DNA of 64,000 nucleotides from Marinilabiliales bacterium (GTDB lineage: Bacteria > Bacteroidota > Bacteroidia > Bacteroidales > SZUA-534). The stretch spans positions 1 to 64,000 of the forward strand of contig DOTG01000045.1 in the NCBI GenBank assembly GCA_003512955.1. The letters run 5' to 3'. Under the pieces are notes generated by a model. It did not search any database, was not told where the DNA came from, and worked only from the letters and a program-made list of their open reading frames with translations. Both the position numbers and the translations under genes were made by a program. Positions 53,855-62,151 of the stretch are shown one piece after another. Positions within the stretch are counted from its first letter, which is position 1. Each line of letters opens with the position of its first letter.

Positions 53855-55291
53855 TCAAATATCGTTTATGGAAAACCCTTTTTGTAACAACATACCGGGT
53901 TCCATGTATTTTTTTAGTAACTTGTTGTCCAAAAGGCCGCAAATCACATTGGCTTCGAAAATGGTGCAGCTATTGTCACGCATGGTTTTCGATAAAATGG
54001 CCGCTTGATGGTAGCCAATTGTTGGAACCAGTGCTGTACATACCGATGGGCTCAGATATAAGTTCTCAGTGGCTCTTTTAACATCAATGGTTAATCCACT
54101 CAATAGGTTGTTAGCAAGGGTCTGGTTGCAACCAATCAGTAGATTCAGACTTTCAATCATTGCATGACCGATCATGGGAAGATAGGCATTCAATTCCAGG
54201 GTTCCCATGGCGGCCAGTTGGGTAATCAACATGTCGTTACTATAAACCCGGTGAGCAGAGGTTATCACAAATTCAGGAATTACAGGGTTTATTTTCCCGG
54301 GCATGATAGAACTACCGGCTTGCCGGGGCGGCAGTTGAATTTCTTTTTGTTGCATCAAATCGGAACTCAAAAGCCTAAGATCCGTGACCATTTTTTCTAA
54401 AGTCACGGCATGAGCTTTTAGAATGGCATGCACTTCAACAAAAGAATCCAGATTGCTGGTCGATTCGGTAAGATTTTCATTTTGGGTCACTGGCAATCCG
54501 GTCAGTTTTTTAAGTTCCAAAACCACTTCTACAATATAAAACCGTGGAATGGCAATACCACTTCCGATGGCTCCTCCACCCAGGTTAACGGTTTTAATCC
54601 GTTCAAAACATTTTGAAACCCGCCACCAATCGCGCGAAAAAGCTTCGTTGTAGGCCCCAAAAAGATGACCGAACGAAGAAGGAACCGCCTGCTGCATCTG
54701 TGTAAACCCAGTCCTGAGGTTTTGTCGGTACTGTTTTTCCAAGGTTTCCAAGGGTTTCCGCATCTCATTAATAGACTCTTCCAATTGATTTAGCATGCGG
54801 AGTACAGCCACTTTTAGCGCTGTGGGAACCACATCGTTGGTCGATTGGTAGATGTTTGCCTGCTCAATGGGGTCAATAATGGCGTAGGAACCTTTCAGGT
54901 GGCCCATTTTTTCGAGAGCAATATTGGCAATAATCTCGTTAATATTCATGTTGATGCTGGTTCCGGCACCCCCCTGAATAGCTGGAACCACAAAATTATT
55001 GTAAAAATGACCTTGCCCTATTTGCCCGCAGGCATCAATCATGGATTGCAGTACCTGGTCATCGGGTAATTTCAGTTGCTGCAATTTTGTGGGATTCTTT
55101 TGGGCAACAGCTTTTTTAAACGACCAAACGGTCTGGTAACAGGCCTGTTTAACTATCCCCATGGCACGGTACCATTCCACGGGGAAAGCTGTTTTGTCAG
55201 GAAAATTCTCCCGGGCGCGGACTGAATGAATTCCGTAATAAGCATCCTGGTGGATGTGTTTCTCACCTAAGAAATCTGATTCTATTCGCAT
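53855..55291 (-). CDS. aspA: Aspartate ammonia-lyase
   Basis: A 478-residue member of the aspartase/fumarase superfamily with aspartase features: it starts RIESDFLGEKHIHQDAYYGI, contains YQSTNDVVPTALKVA and the signature GSSIMPGKINPVIPEF (about 322-337). It converts aspartate to fumarate and ammonia in the cytoplasm, feeding fumarate respiration or the reductive TCA branch. Length is as expected. First gene of a unit with the thioesterase and hydF. Aspartase genes beside H-cluster maturases are a known arrangement in several anaerobes, so the linkage may be functional. Confidence 0.9.
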   Translation of the reverse strand: MRIESDFLGEKHIHQDAYYGIHSVRARENFPDKTAFPVEWYRAMGIVKQACYQTVWSFKKAVAQKNPTKLQQLKLPDDQVLQSMIDACGQIGQGHFYNNFVVPAIQGGAGTSINMNINEIIANIALEKMGHLKGSYAIIDPIEQANIYQSTNDVVPTALKVAVLRMLNQLEESINEMRKPLETLEKQYRQNLRTGFTQMQQAVPSSFGHLFGAYNEAFSRDWWRVSKCFERIKTVNLGGGAIGSGIAIPRFYIVEVVLELKKLTGLPVTQNENLTESTSNLDSFVEVHAILKAHAVTLEKMVTDLRLLSSDLMQQKEIQLPPRQAGSSIMPGKINPVIPEFVITSAHRVYSNDMLITQLAAMGTLELNAYLPMIGHAMIESLNLLIGCNQTLANNLLSGLTIDVKRATENLYLSPSVCTALVPTIGYHQAAILSKTMRDNSCTIFEANVICGLLDNKLLKKYMEPGMLLQKGFSINDI

Positions 55292-55376
55292 GATGCCATA
55301 ATTTAAGTTGCTAAATTAGGACAAAGAATCGTTTTTGCCTATAAAAATCAGTTTTGCTTTGTCAGGCTTTGTAGCG

Positions 55377-55425
55377 GCAAAATAAAAAAGGATTGCTTTG
55401 TTTATTAGGTTTTAAGCAATCCTTT
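55377..55425 (-). terminator. Rho-independent terminator of the secreted-protein gene
   Basis: Perfect 12-bp arms AAAGGATTGCTT / AAGCAATCCTTT (55387-55398 and 55414-55425), 15-nt loop, followed on the minus strand by TTTTATTTTG. It lies 122 bp past the stop of the gene at 55547, insulating it from aspA. Confidence 0.88.
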
Positions 55426-55546
55426 CTAGTATTTTAGGAAATCCGGATTAGGTAGTAGCCCTATTTACGGGCAGTTAATCCTTTTGAATGCGTCGTGTTT
55501 TCGACTTTGGAAGGTTTGGTTTTTTGGTTAATTAACATTTGGGTTG

Positions 55547-56212
55547 TTAACGTTGGTTTACAAAGTCGAAACTGTAATCGCTTTTGTTCGACGAAACCAG
55601 GATTTGATATCTACCGGCTTCTACATTCGAGAAATCGAACATTTTTTTAATGGTTGATGCGTTTTCATTGGTTGCAAAAAGTTGTTCACCTTCAGCATCT
55701 AAAACCCTAATCGAGTAGTTCAGGTTGTTCTCGTTAGGTAACACAAAAATGGCTTTTTGCCCAACTGTTTTAAAAACAGGCTCTTCTTTTTCTTCGTAAT
55801 ATACCTTTACTTTTCCATTCTCAAGGCCAAAATGACGTTCAACGACACCTTCTTTGTTTTTCACACGGATGGTGTATTCTCCATCTTCCAATCTTGAAAA
55901 ATCAAAAACTTTAGCAAAACTCTCAGGTGATTTTAAAACTGCATCATAATAAACATTTACGCCATTTTCGCTTTCAATGGTCAACGTGTATTTACCTTCT
56001 TCCAAATTTACCAACGAAACTGCGGCATGATAGTCCTTATTCAAAGGTTGCATGTAAACTTTGGTTGTTTTTGCAGCTTTGTCTTTCCCTTTTGCCGATG
56101 TAAATAAGGGCAACAACATTAATGCACTAATTAGCATACTAAAAATTACTGTGAGGGCTCTTGATCTTATCAGGTTCACCTCGTTTGTTTTTGTCTTGTT
56201 CATAATCTTCAT
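55547..56212 (-). CDS. Exported beta-sandwich protein, unknown function
   Basis: A 221-residue protein with a long N-terminal signal or anchor (about 17-42, ALTVIFSMLISALMLLPLFTS). The mature part holds two similar beta-sandwich units (about 52-125 and 140-220), each with a YTLTIES/YTIRVKN strand and a KVFDFSRLEDGEY / KMFDFSNVEAGRY motif, reminiscent of T9SS-type or DUF3244-like sandwiches used for binding. No sorting-domain signature is clear. The start could also be the ATG at 56203. It has a -7 candidate upstream and its own terminator. Confidence 0.75.
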   Translation of the reverse strand: MKIMNKTKTNEVNLIRSRALTVIFSMLISALMLLPLFTSAKGKDKAAKTTKVYMQPLNKDYHAAVSLVNLEEGKYTLTIESENGVNVYYDAVLKSPESFAKVFDFSRLEDGEYTIRVKNKEGVVERHFGLENGKVKVYYEEKEEPVFKTVGQKAIFVLPNENNLNYSIRVLDAEGEQLFATNENASTIKKMFDFSNVEAGRYQILVSSNKSDYSFDFVNQR

Positions 56213-56570
56213 TTTTTTGTTTTAAATCTCACTGACAAAATTACGCCCGAACCCTCATCGTTGTTGTTTTTTTTGAAGCTGGTGATGAAAATGAAATGTA
56301 TTTAACATAATTCACTAATGATAATGTGCATAAAATCAGAGGTTTACAAAAGTGCAAACGTTGCGTAGATAGGCTGAAAAATATTATTAACTAACTGTTT
56401 TGCAATCGTTTGTACGTGGGCGTGGAACATAAATTGTTTTTTAAATCAGCCTAAAAAACATCATTTTTTGTGGTATTGGTTAGGAAAATCTGAAAAACAG
56501 AGCACAATTGATTTGTGAGATCATGATTTTTATTTGTTAATTTTAGCAGGTGTGTTAAAATTTAGATGAG
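56213..56570. other. Divergent intergenic region
   Basis: About 358 bp. It contains a minus-strand -7 candidate (56236-56243) and, for the plus-strand gene, TTTG (56512-56515), 22 nt, TAATTTTA (56538-56545), a fair promoter match. Nothing else is recognised. Confidence 0.5.
56236..56243 (-). promoter_or_regulatory. Candidate -7 box (TAATTTTG) for the gene at 55547
   Basis: Minus-strand TAATTTTGT, 24 bp upstream of the ATG at 56212. No well-spaced TTG partner seen. Confidence 0.4.
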
Positions 56571-56894
56571 ATGAAAAAAATATTCTTTGCATTATCAATA
56601 GGTATCGCGGCTGGAATAATTGATGCTGTTCCCATGATACTTCAGGATTTAAACCCTTATGCCAGTGTTTCAGCATTTGTGCATTGGGTAGTGTTGGGTT
56701 TAATTATCCCGTTTGTAAGCTGGAACATGAAAGGCTGGCTTAAAGGGATTTTGGTGGGCCTATTGGCATTGTTGCCTGTAATGGTTTTGGTTTCTGAAAA
56801 AGAGCCCCTGTCACTGATCCCGATGACTCTCTTTTCAGTGTTATTAGGGGCAGCAGTGGGTTGGGCCGGCGAAAAGTGGGTTTCATCGCTTTGA
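56571..56894 (+). CDS. Small inner-membrane protein, unknown function
   Basis: A 107-residue protein with three to four transmembrane helices (about 4-22, 36-54, 58-76 and 82-103), glycine-rich and with few charges. The opening ALSIGIAAGIIDAVPMILQD and the central ILVGLLALLPVMVLVSEKEP are typical of small uncharacterised Bacteroidota membrane proteins. No transporter or enzyme motif is visible. The next gene starts 64 bp downstream and may be co-transcribed. Confidence 0.7.
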   Translation: MKKIFFALSIGIAAGIIDAVPMILQDLNPYASVSAFVHWVVLGLIIPFVSWNMKGWLKGILVGLLALLPVMVLVSEKEPLSLIPMTLFSVLLGAAVGWAGEKWVSSL

Positions 56895-56958
56895 TTACTT
56901 TTTTGTGAATGAATTCCTTTGCGGATGCAAATACAAACCATGTAATATGTTAATTTTT

Positions 56959-57336
56959 ATGGCAGTCAAAACAAATAAAGAAAGAGCGCAGGAATTTTTA
57001 AAACTTGCAACAAAAGGTCAATCCCGTGAAGCTTTTAACTTGTATGTTGGAGCTGGGTTCAAACATCACAATGTTTTTTTTAAAGGAGATGCCGAAACCT
57101 TGATGTTGGCTATGGAAGCCAATGCTGCAAATTCACCTGATAAAGTATTTGAAATTCAAAGAACTTTACAGGATGGAGATTTGGTAGCAGTGCATTCTCA
57201 CGTGCGGCAAAGACCCAATGAGCTGGGCGCTGCATTGATTCATATTTTCCGCTTTGTGGATGATAAAATTGTTGAGTTGTGGGATTTTGGGCAAACGGTT
57301 CCTTCAAATATGATCAATGAATATGGAATGTTCTGA
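56959..57336 (+). CDS. NTF2/SnoaL-like protein
   Basis: A 125-residue soluble alpha+beta-barrel protein of the SnoaL-like/NTF2 superfamily: helix TNKERAQEFLKLATKGQSRE, then GAGFKHHNVFFKGDAET, DLVAVHSHVRQRP and IHIFRFVDDKIVELWDFGQ, the usual order. Such proteins bind or isomerise small molecules; the conserved His and Asp are compatible with catalysis but the substrate is unknown. The frame opens at 56905, but the 18 extra residues are Cys-rich and unlike the family, so I use the ATG at 56959 (MAVKTNKERA). Convergent with aat. Confidence 0.82.
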   Translation: MAVKTNKERAQEFLKLATKGQSREAFNLYVGAGFKHHNVFFKGDAETLMLAMEANAANSPDKVFEIQRTLQDGDLVAVHSHVRQRPNELGAALIHIFRFVDDKIVELWDFGQTVPSNMINEYGMF

Positions 57337-57436
57337 GAGCAATCAGAGGCAGTTTGTTTTGAAACACATTGTTTTCTGGAGAAAAAAATTATTAATAAAG
57401 ATATTAAAATTAGTTTGTTTTTGTGGACTTCAGAAC

Positions 57437-58129
57437 TTATCGTTGAAACCCAATCTCCCATTTTCCTTGCCTTGTTTCATCTAGCAGGGCAGCGTGGAGC
57501 AAATCCAGAAAATCGTCGCGCGGAATCTCCTCGGCTCCCAAGCTTAGCAGGTGGGGATTGGTCACCTGGCAATCAATAAAGGGAAATTCCCAATCAATGG
57601 CCAAAAGCGTGAGGTAGTAAAAAGCTACTTTGGAGGCATCGGTCATTTTATAAAACATTGATTCACCAAAAAAGGTCTTTCCTAACGAAATGCCATAAAG
57701 TCCACCAACCAATTTCCCCTGGGACCATGTTTCGATGGAATGGGCCAATCCCAGCTCATGAAGTTTGATGTATGCCTTTTTTATTTCGGGAGTTATCCAG
57801 GTTCCAGGTTGTCCGGGGCGTGGCGCTTTTTGGCAGTTTTCAATCACATTTTTAAAATCCCAGTCACAGGTTATTTGATATTTTTTACTGTTGAGTGCCT
57901 GTTTTAAACTTTTCGTGACTTTAAATTTTCCGGGAAATAGTACCAACCTCGGGTTGGGCGACCACCACAAGATGGGATCCGGATGGCTATACCAGGGAAA
58001 AATCCCGGTAGCATAAGCTGCTATTAATCGCTGAGGTGATAAATCGCCACCAATAGCCAGTAAACCATTAGGCTCAGCCTCATTGGGGTGCGGAAATATA
58101 GGCTCTTTAGGTAATTGGTAAATAGCCAT
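57437..58129 (-). CDS. aat: Leucyl/phenylalanyl-tRNA-protein transferase
   Basis: A 230-residue aminoacyl-tRNA-protein transferase that adds Leu or Phe to N-terminal Arg or Lys, marking proteins for ClpAP (N-degron pathway). Family motifs: GLLAIGGDLSPQRLIAAYAT, GIFPWYSHPDPILWWSPNPR, ETWSQGKLVGGLYGISLGKT and FFGESMFYKM. Full length. Single gene. Confidence 0.95.
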   Translation of the reverse strand: MAIYQLPKEPIFPHPNEAEPNGLLAIGGDLSPQRLIAAYATGIFPWYSHPDPILWWSPNPRLVLFPGKFKVTKSLKQALNSKKYQITCDWDFKNVIENCQKAPRPGQPGTWITPEIKKAYIKLHELGLAHSIETWSQGKLVGGLYGISLGKTFFGESMFYKMTDASKVAFYYLTLLAIDWEFPFIDCQVTNPHLLSLGAEEIPRDDFLDLLHAALLDETRQGKWEIGFQR

Positions 58130-58382
58130 TTTTTGTTTCTTGTTTTGACAGCAATTTAATCATTCCGTTATAAGTGTGTTTACCCGGTGAATATTTTTGT
58201 ATTTGTTTATTGAATTTAAGTTCCTACTTTTAAGAGAACATTTAGCAACAGTGGATTTTTATTGCAGATAGCAGATATTTTTATTTAGAAAGAATCTAAA
58301 TTGAAGTATTATTGAACAAAAATTTAAAAAAAGCATTTACATAGTCTGATAAAAACGATTGCATCACAATAAACAATAATAC

Positions 58383-59396
58383 ATGGAAGATCATTCTACG
58401 AATAACAACAACTCGCGCCGTGATTTTTTGCAAAAAGTGGGGTTAATTGCTTCAGGTACGGTTATGGGCGGTGCTGCCATGTTTGCGGGTTTTAAATTTG
58501 AAACTTCAAAAAAGAAAGAATCCCGTATCAAAGCATTAACGGCAGAGCATCAGTTGATTGAAGTTGAAGCCGAAGGGCATTCACATCCAGTGGAAGATAT
58601 GCTTACCGAGTTGCAATTGCAAGGGCGCGAGGGTATACCCGATAAACGTTGGGTGATGGTGATTGATTTGGCCAAATGCCGGAATGCACGTCAGTGTATG
58701 AAAGCCTGCCAGGGTGCTCACGAACTAAGGCCGGAGCAGCATCACATCAATGTACTGCAAATGCAGGACAGCGAAAATACGGCTCCTTATTTTATGCCGA
58801 AGCCTTGCCAGCATTGCGATAATCCCCCTTGTGTGTCGGTATGCCCGGTGGATGCTACTTTTAAAAGGCCCGACGGAATTGTTTTGATTGATAACGAACG
58901 TTGCATCGGTTGCCGCTTTTGCGTGGCGGCCTGTCCGTACTCTGCAAGGATTTTCCATTGGAATGAACCTTTAAAAGAGCAAGAATATAAGGAGAACAAA
59001 TCTAAGTACAGCCAAATGATTGCCGAAGGTAAACAGGAGGAGGCCAAAGAGCTGGAGAAAAAGGTGGCTTATGATGTGGAGCTTAATGTGCCACAGCGGC
59101 GGGGAACCATTTCAAAATGTTTGTTCAGTGCCGACAGGTTGCGGGTTGGGCAGATGCCTTATTGTGTATCGGCTTGCCCCAATGGTGTGTATTATTTTGG
59201 CGATGAAAATGAAGATGCCGTAACCAATGGCACCACCAAACAAACGGTCCGGTTGAGCGGATTGCTGCGCGATAACGCCGGATACCGATTGATGGAGGAG
59301 TTAGGAACCAAACCAAGGGTGTATTACTTGCCACCCAAAAACCGGTTGTTCCCTTTCCCTGAAGAGACTTTAATAACAAACGAACATCATTCGTAA
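58383..59396 (+). CDS. Tat-exported ferredoxin-type electron-transfer subunit
   Basis: A 337-residue periplasmic iron-sulfur protein of the DmsB/HybA/DsrO-type ferredoxin family. It has a twin-arginine signal (SRRDFLQKVG, Arg 12-13, then a hydrophobic stretch). Of the four Cys motifs, II (C142, C145, C150, C154) and III (C174, C177, C180, C184) are complete. Motif I is C99-x5-C105-x3-C109, with Ala in place of the second Cys, and motif IV is C246-x14-C261-x3-C265, with Ser in place of its second Cys. It should dock on the NrfD membrane subunit encoded 15 bp downstream and pass electrons to or from the quinone pool. It heads the respiratory operon. Confidence 0.9.
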   Translation: MEDHSTNNNNSRRDFLQKVGLIASGTVMGGAAMFAGFKFETSKKKESRIKALTAEHQLIEVEAEGHSHPVEDMLTELQLQGREGIPDKRWVMVIDLAKCRNARQCMKACQGAHELRPEQHHINVLQMQDSENTAPYFMPKPCQHCDNPPCVSVCPVDATFKRPDGIVLIDNERCIGCRFCVAACPYSARIFHWNEPLKEQEYKENKSKYSQMIAEGKQEEAKELEKKVAYDVELNVPQRRGTISKCLFSADRLRVGQMPYCVSACPNGVYYFGDENEDAVTNGTTKQTVRLSGLLRDNAGYRLMEELGTKPRVYYLPPKNRLFPFPEETLITNEHHS

Positions 59397-59411
59397 CCCA
59401 TAAAAGTAAAT

Positions 59412-60752
59412 ATGGAGAATCATTTTACACTCGAACAACAGAAAGAATCGCTACATAAGATAACCAGCGATTTGATAAAACCTATAGGCATTAACCGGAG
59501 TTTTCACCTTTGGATGGGTTTTTTAACCCTTGCACTTTTGGGATGTTTGTATGCTTATTACCTTCAATTGCGCGATGGGTTAGGAGTGGCTGGTATCCGC
59601 GACTATGTATCCTGGGGGATGTATATTGCCAACTTTGTGTTTTTTGTTGCTTCCAGCCTGATAGGAATGCTTATTACAGCAGTGTTAGGGTTATCGGGGG
59701 CAAAATGGATTTCGCCCATTGCACGTATTTCCGAAATTATTGCTATTGGTTTTGCAGCAATAGCCGGGTTAGTCATTGTTTCCGACATGGGCCGTCCGGA
59801 GCGGCTGATCAATGTATTTATTTATGGCCGGATTCAGTCTCCTATTTTGTGGGATGTTACAGTTGTAACTACTTATGTGCTTATTAGTTTGATATTGCTT
59901 TATTTGCCTTTAATTCCTGATTTGGCCATGTTATCGCGGAATCAGACCTTACCCAAATGGCTGCGTAAAGCTTATGAACTGTTGAGCATCAACTGGAAAG
60001 GAACAGCCTCACAGTATGAAATTCTGCATAAAGCCATCAAAATTATGGCTATTTTAATTATTCCTGTGGCATTGGCCATTCACACAGTCACCTCTTGGTT
60101 ATTTGCTTCTACGGCCAGAGTTGGTTGGGACAGCACCATCTTCGGGCCTTATTTTGTTACGGGGGCTTTTGTGGCCGGTACCGGGTTTTTAATTATTGCC
60201 ATGTATTTTTTCCGCAAAAATTATAAGCTTCACGATTATATTACCGAACTGCATTTTGATAAAATCGGAAAGATTTTGGTGCTGGTTTCGTTGGTTTATC
60301 TGTACTTCAACATCAACGAATTTTTGGTTCCCGGATATAAAATGAAATCGCATGAGGCTGTTCATCTGCGGGAATTAATGGCCGGCAACCATGCCTGGCT
60401 TTTTTGGGGAGTTCAGATATTTGGATTGATTTTGCCCATTGTGCTGCTGCTGTTTAAGAAAATGCGGAAGCCACTACCGATGTTTATCATCAGTATCTTT
60501 ATCGTTATCGGTTCGTGGTTTAAGCGTTACCTGATTGTGGTACCGACCCAGGAACATCCGTTTTTACCTATCCAGAATGTACCCGATAATTTTATCTATT
60601 ACCAGCCCACGTTAATTGAGGGATTAATAACCATGGCCTCGTTTATTTTAGTGTTGATGATTGTTACCATCCTGTCGAAGGTGTTTCCAATCATCCCAAT
60701 TTGGGAAACTGCCCATGAAAAAGGAATCCATGAACCAGAAAAATTATCATAA
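59412..60752 (+). CDS. NrfD/PsrC-family quinone-interacting membrane subunit
   Basis: A 446-residue integral membrane protein with about ten transmembrane helices, the NrfD/PsrC family. Landmarks are WGMYIANFVFFVASSLIGML, the conserved helix ISEIIAIGFAAIAGLVIVSD then MGRPERLINVF, AIHTVTSWLFAST and KIGKILVLVSLVYLYFNINE. The loop Asp/Arg after helix 3 and the His in IHTVTS resemble quinol-site residues of the family. Length (about 440) is like ActC/ActF-type and HybB-type subunits. It pairs with the Tat-exported ferredoxin subunit. Confidence 0.92.
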   Translation: MENHFTLEQQKESLHKITSDLIKPIGINRSFHLWMGFLTLALLGCLYAYYLQLRDGLGVAGIRDYVSWGMYIANFVFFVASSLIGMLITAVLGLSGAKWISPIARISEIIAIGFAAIAGLVIVSDMGRPERLINVFIYGRIQSPILWDVTVVTTYVLISLILLYLPLIPDLAMLSRNQTLPKWLRKAYELLSINWKGTASQYEILHKAIKIMAILIIPVALAIHTVTSWLFASTARVGWDSTIFGPYFVTGAFVAGTGFLIIAMYFFRKNYKLHDYITELHFDKIGKILVLVSLVYLYFNINEFLVPGYKMKSHEAVHLRELMAGNHAWLFWGVQIFGLILPIVLLLFKKMRKPLPMFIISIFIVIGSWFKRYLIVVPTQEHPFLPIQNVPDNFIYYQPTLIEGLITMASFILVLMIVTILSKVFPIIPIWETAHEKGIHEPEKLS

Positions 60753-60768
60753 TTACACTTTTTGAATC

Positions 60769-61686
60769 ATGAAAAAAGGGACTTTTATCTCTATAATAGC
60801 TTTAATTTCAATAAACACCGTCTTATTTGGGCAAGATACCCTGTGGTCGGTGCCCGAGGACCAGCTAAGCAAAGCTGCACCGGTGATGTTTACCGGCGAA
60901 ATGCAAAAAGCAGGTGAGGATATTTATGCTAAGAACTGCAAATCGTGCCATGGCGATATGGGCCAAGGCAATATGGCTAAATTGAACCCTTTACCCAAAG
61001 ATTTGAGTTCGTTGGCAGTATCGAAACAAACCGATGGTGCCTTGCATTATAAAATTACCAACGGAAGGGGGTTAATGCCTGTTTTTAAGAATACGTTATC
61101 AGGCGCACAAATTTGGGAAGTAATTTCGTACATCAGAAAATACCATAAAGATTACAAACAGCCGGAGCCTTCCATGGTTGCTGCCTTTGGAGGGAAGACC
61201 ATTACCTTGACAATGGATTATTTGCCTGACTTAAAAGGTTTTAAAATTATCGCACTTGGCAAAGAAAAAGATGCCGATGTTCCTGCCGAAGGAGTGGAGA
61301 TTGCCCTTTTTGTAAAAAGGTACTTCGGTTTATTAAAAATAGACGATAGTAAAGTAACCGATAAACAAGGGGAGGTATTTTTTAATGAACCGGCCAAACT
61401 GCCTGGAGACAAAGAGGGCAACCTTCAGGTAATTGCAAAAGTTGTTGATACAGAAAAATATGGTGATGTTGCCTATACAAAGGAAGTAGCTGCCGGAATT
61501 CCAACCGAAAAGCCATCGTTAACTGAAAACCGGGCAATATGGAACGTTGGAAGAAAAGCCCCGTGGTGGGTCACTGTTGCCTATCCTTTAACTGTTTTAG
61601 CTGTTTTGGGAACTATTGGTTACATTATTTTGTTACTAAAGAAAATTTATTTATCGGGAAAAGAACAATCGGACAATTTGAATTAA
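60769..61686 (+). CDS. Membrane-anchored monohaem cytochrome c
   Basis: A 305-residue exported cytochrome c (signal peptide about 1-21, MKKGTFISIIALISINTVLF). One haem motif, CKSCHGDMGQ, is at about residues 58-67, with a probable axial Met in GRGLMPVF (about 106). After the haem domain comes a beta-rich domain of about 120 residues (KTITLTMDYLPDLKGFKI, ADVPAEGVEIALFVKRYFG) and a C-terminal transmembrane helix (PWWVTVAYPLTVLAVLGTIG). It probably carries electrons from the FeS/NrfD complex to the downstream oxidase. 16 bp after the NrfD gene. Confidence 0.9.
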   Translation: MKKGTFISIIALISINTVLFGQDTLWSVPEDQLSKAAPVMFTGEMQKAGEDIYAKNCKSCHGDMGQGNMAKLNPLPKDLSSLAVSKQTDGALHYKITNGRGLMPVFKNTLSGAQIWEVISYIRKYHKDYKQPEPSMVAAFGGKTITLTMDYLPDLKGFKIIALGKEKDADVPAEGVEIALFVKRYFGLLKIDDSKVTDKQGEVFFNEPAKLPGDKEGNLQVIAKVVDTEKYGDVAYTKEVAAGIPTEKPSLTENRAIWNVGRKAPWWVTVAYPLTVLAVLGTIGYIILLLKKIYLSGKEQSDNLN

Positions 61687-61709
61687 TAACTTTTTTAAAT
61701 TAATTAATT

Positions 61710-62138
61710 ATGAACAAGTTAACAGTTACTGGCCGCATTTTATTTGCATTGCCATTTGCCATTTTTGGTTTGAACCATTTCTTTATGGAAAGTTTTTTTT
61801 CGGGGTTGCTAACTACGTTTATCCCTGGAGGTGGATTCACTGTTGTCTTTACCGGAGTTCTTTTAATTGTTGTGAGTGTGCTTATTATCATTAAAAAATA
61901 TGTGAAAGAGGCCGCTGTAACCCTTGCAGTTTTGCTTACACTATTTATTTTAACCATCCATATTCCTCACTTAATCATTCCTTCGACCATGAACCCTGAT
62001 TTTGTTTACCGTGATGTTTATGAAGGGACCAACATCAACATGTTTGTATGGATTAATTTCTTTAAAGACATTTCGTTACTTGGTGCCACTTTACTTTTAA
62101 TAGGTACCTGTGAGAATAGTAAAGCAATTGAAAAATAG
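61710..62138 (+). CDS. DoxX-like small membrane protein
   Basis: A 142-residue protein with four transmembrane helices and the DoxX-like opening GRILFALPFAIFGLNHFFM. In the operon between cytochrome c and SCO genes. DoxX relatives in other systems associate with quinol oxidases or redox complexes; a structural or assembly role for the oxidase is plausible but not shown. 23 bp after the cytochrome gene. Confidence 0.75.
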   Translation: MNKLTVTGRILFALPFAIFGLNHFFMESFFSGLLTTFIPGGGFTVVFTGVLLIVVSVLIIIKKYVKEAAVTLAVLLTLFILTIHIPHLIIPSTMNPDFVYRDVYEGTNINMFVWINFFKDISLLGATLLLIGTCENSKAIEK

Positions 62139-62151
62139 AAAGAACCATTTT

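Noticed and set aside
58383..61686. Complete alternative complex III
   Set aside because: No pentahaem cytochrome, no large ActB region, only one NrfD gene and no ActD-like subunit upstream of the oxidase, so only a minimal relative can be claimed.
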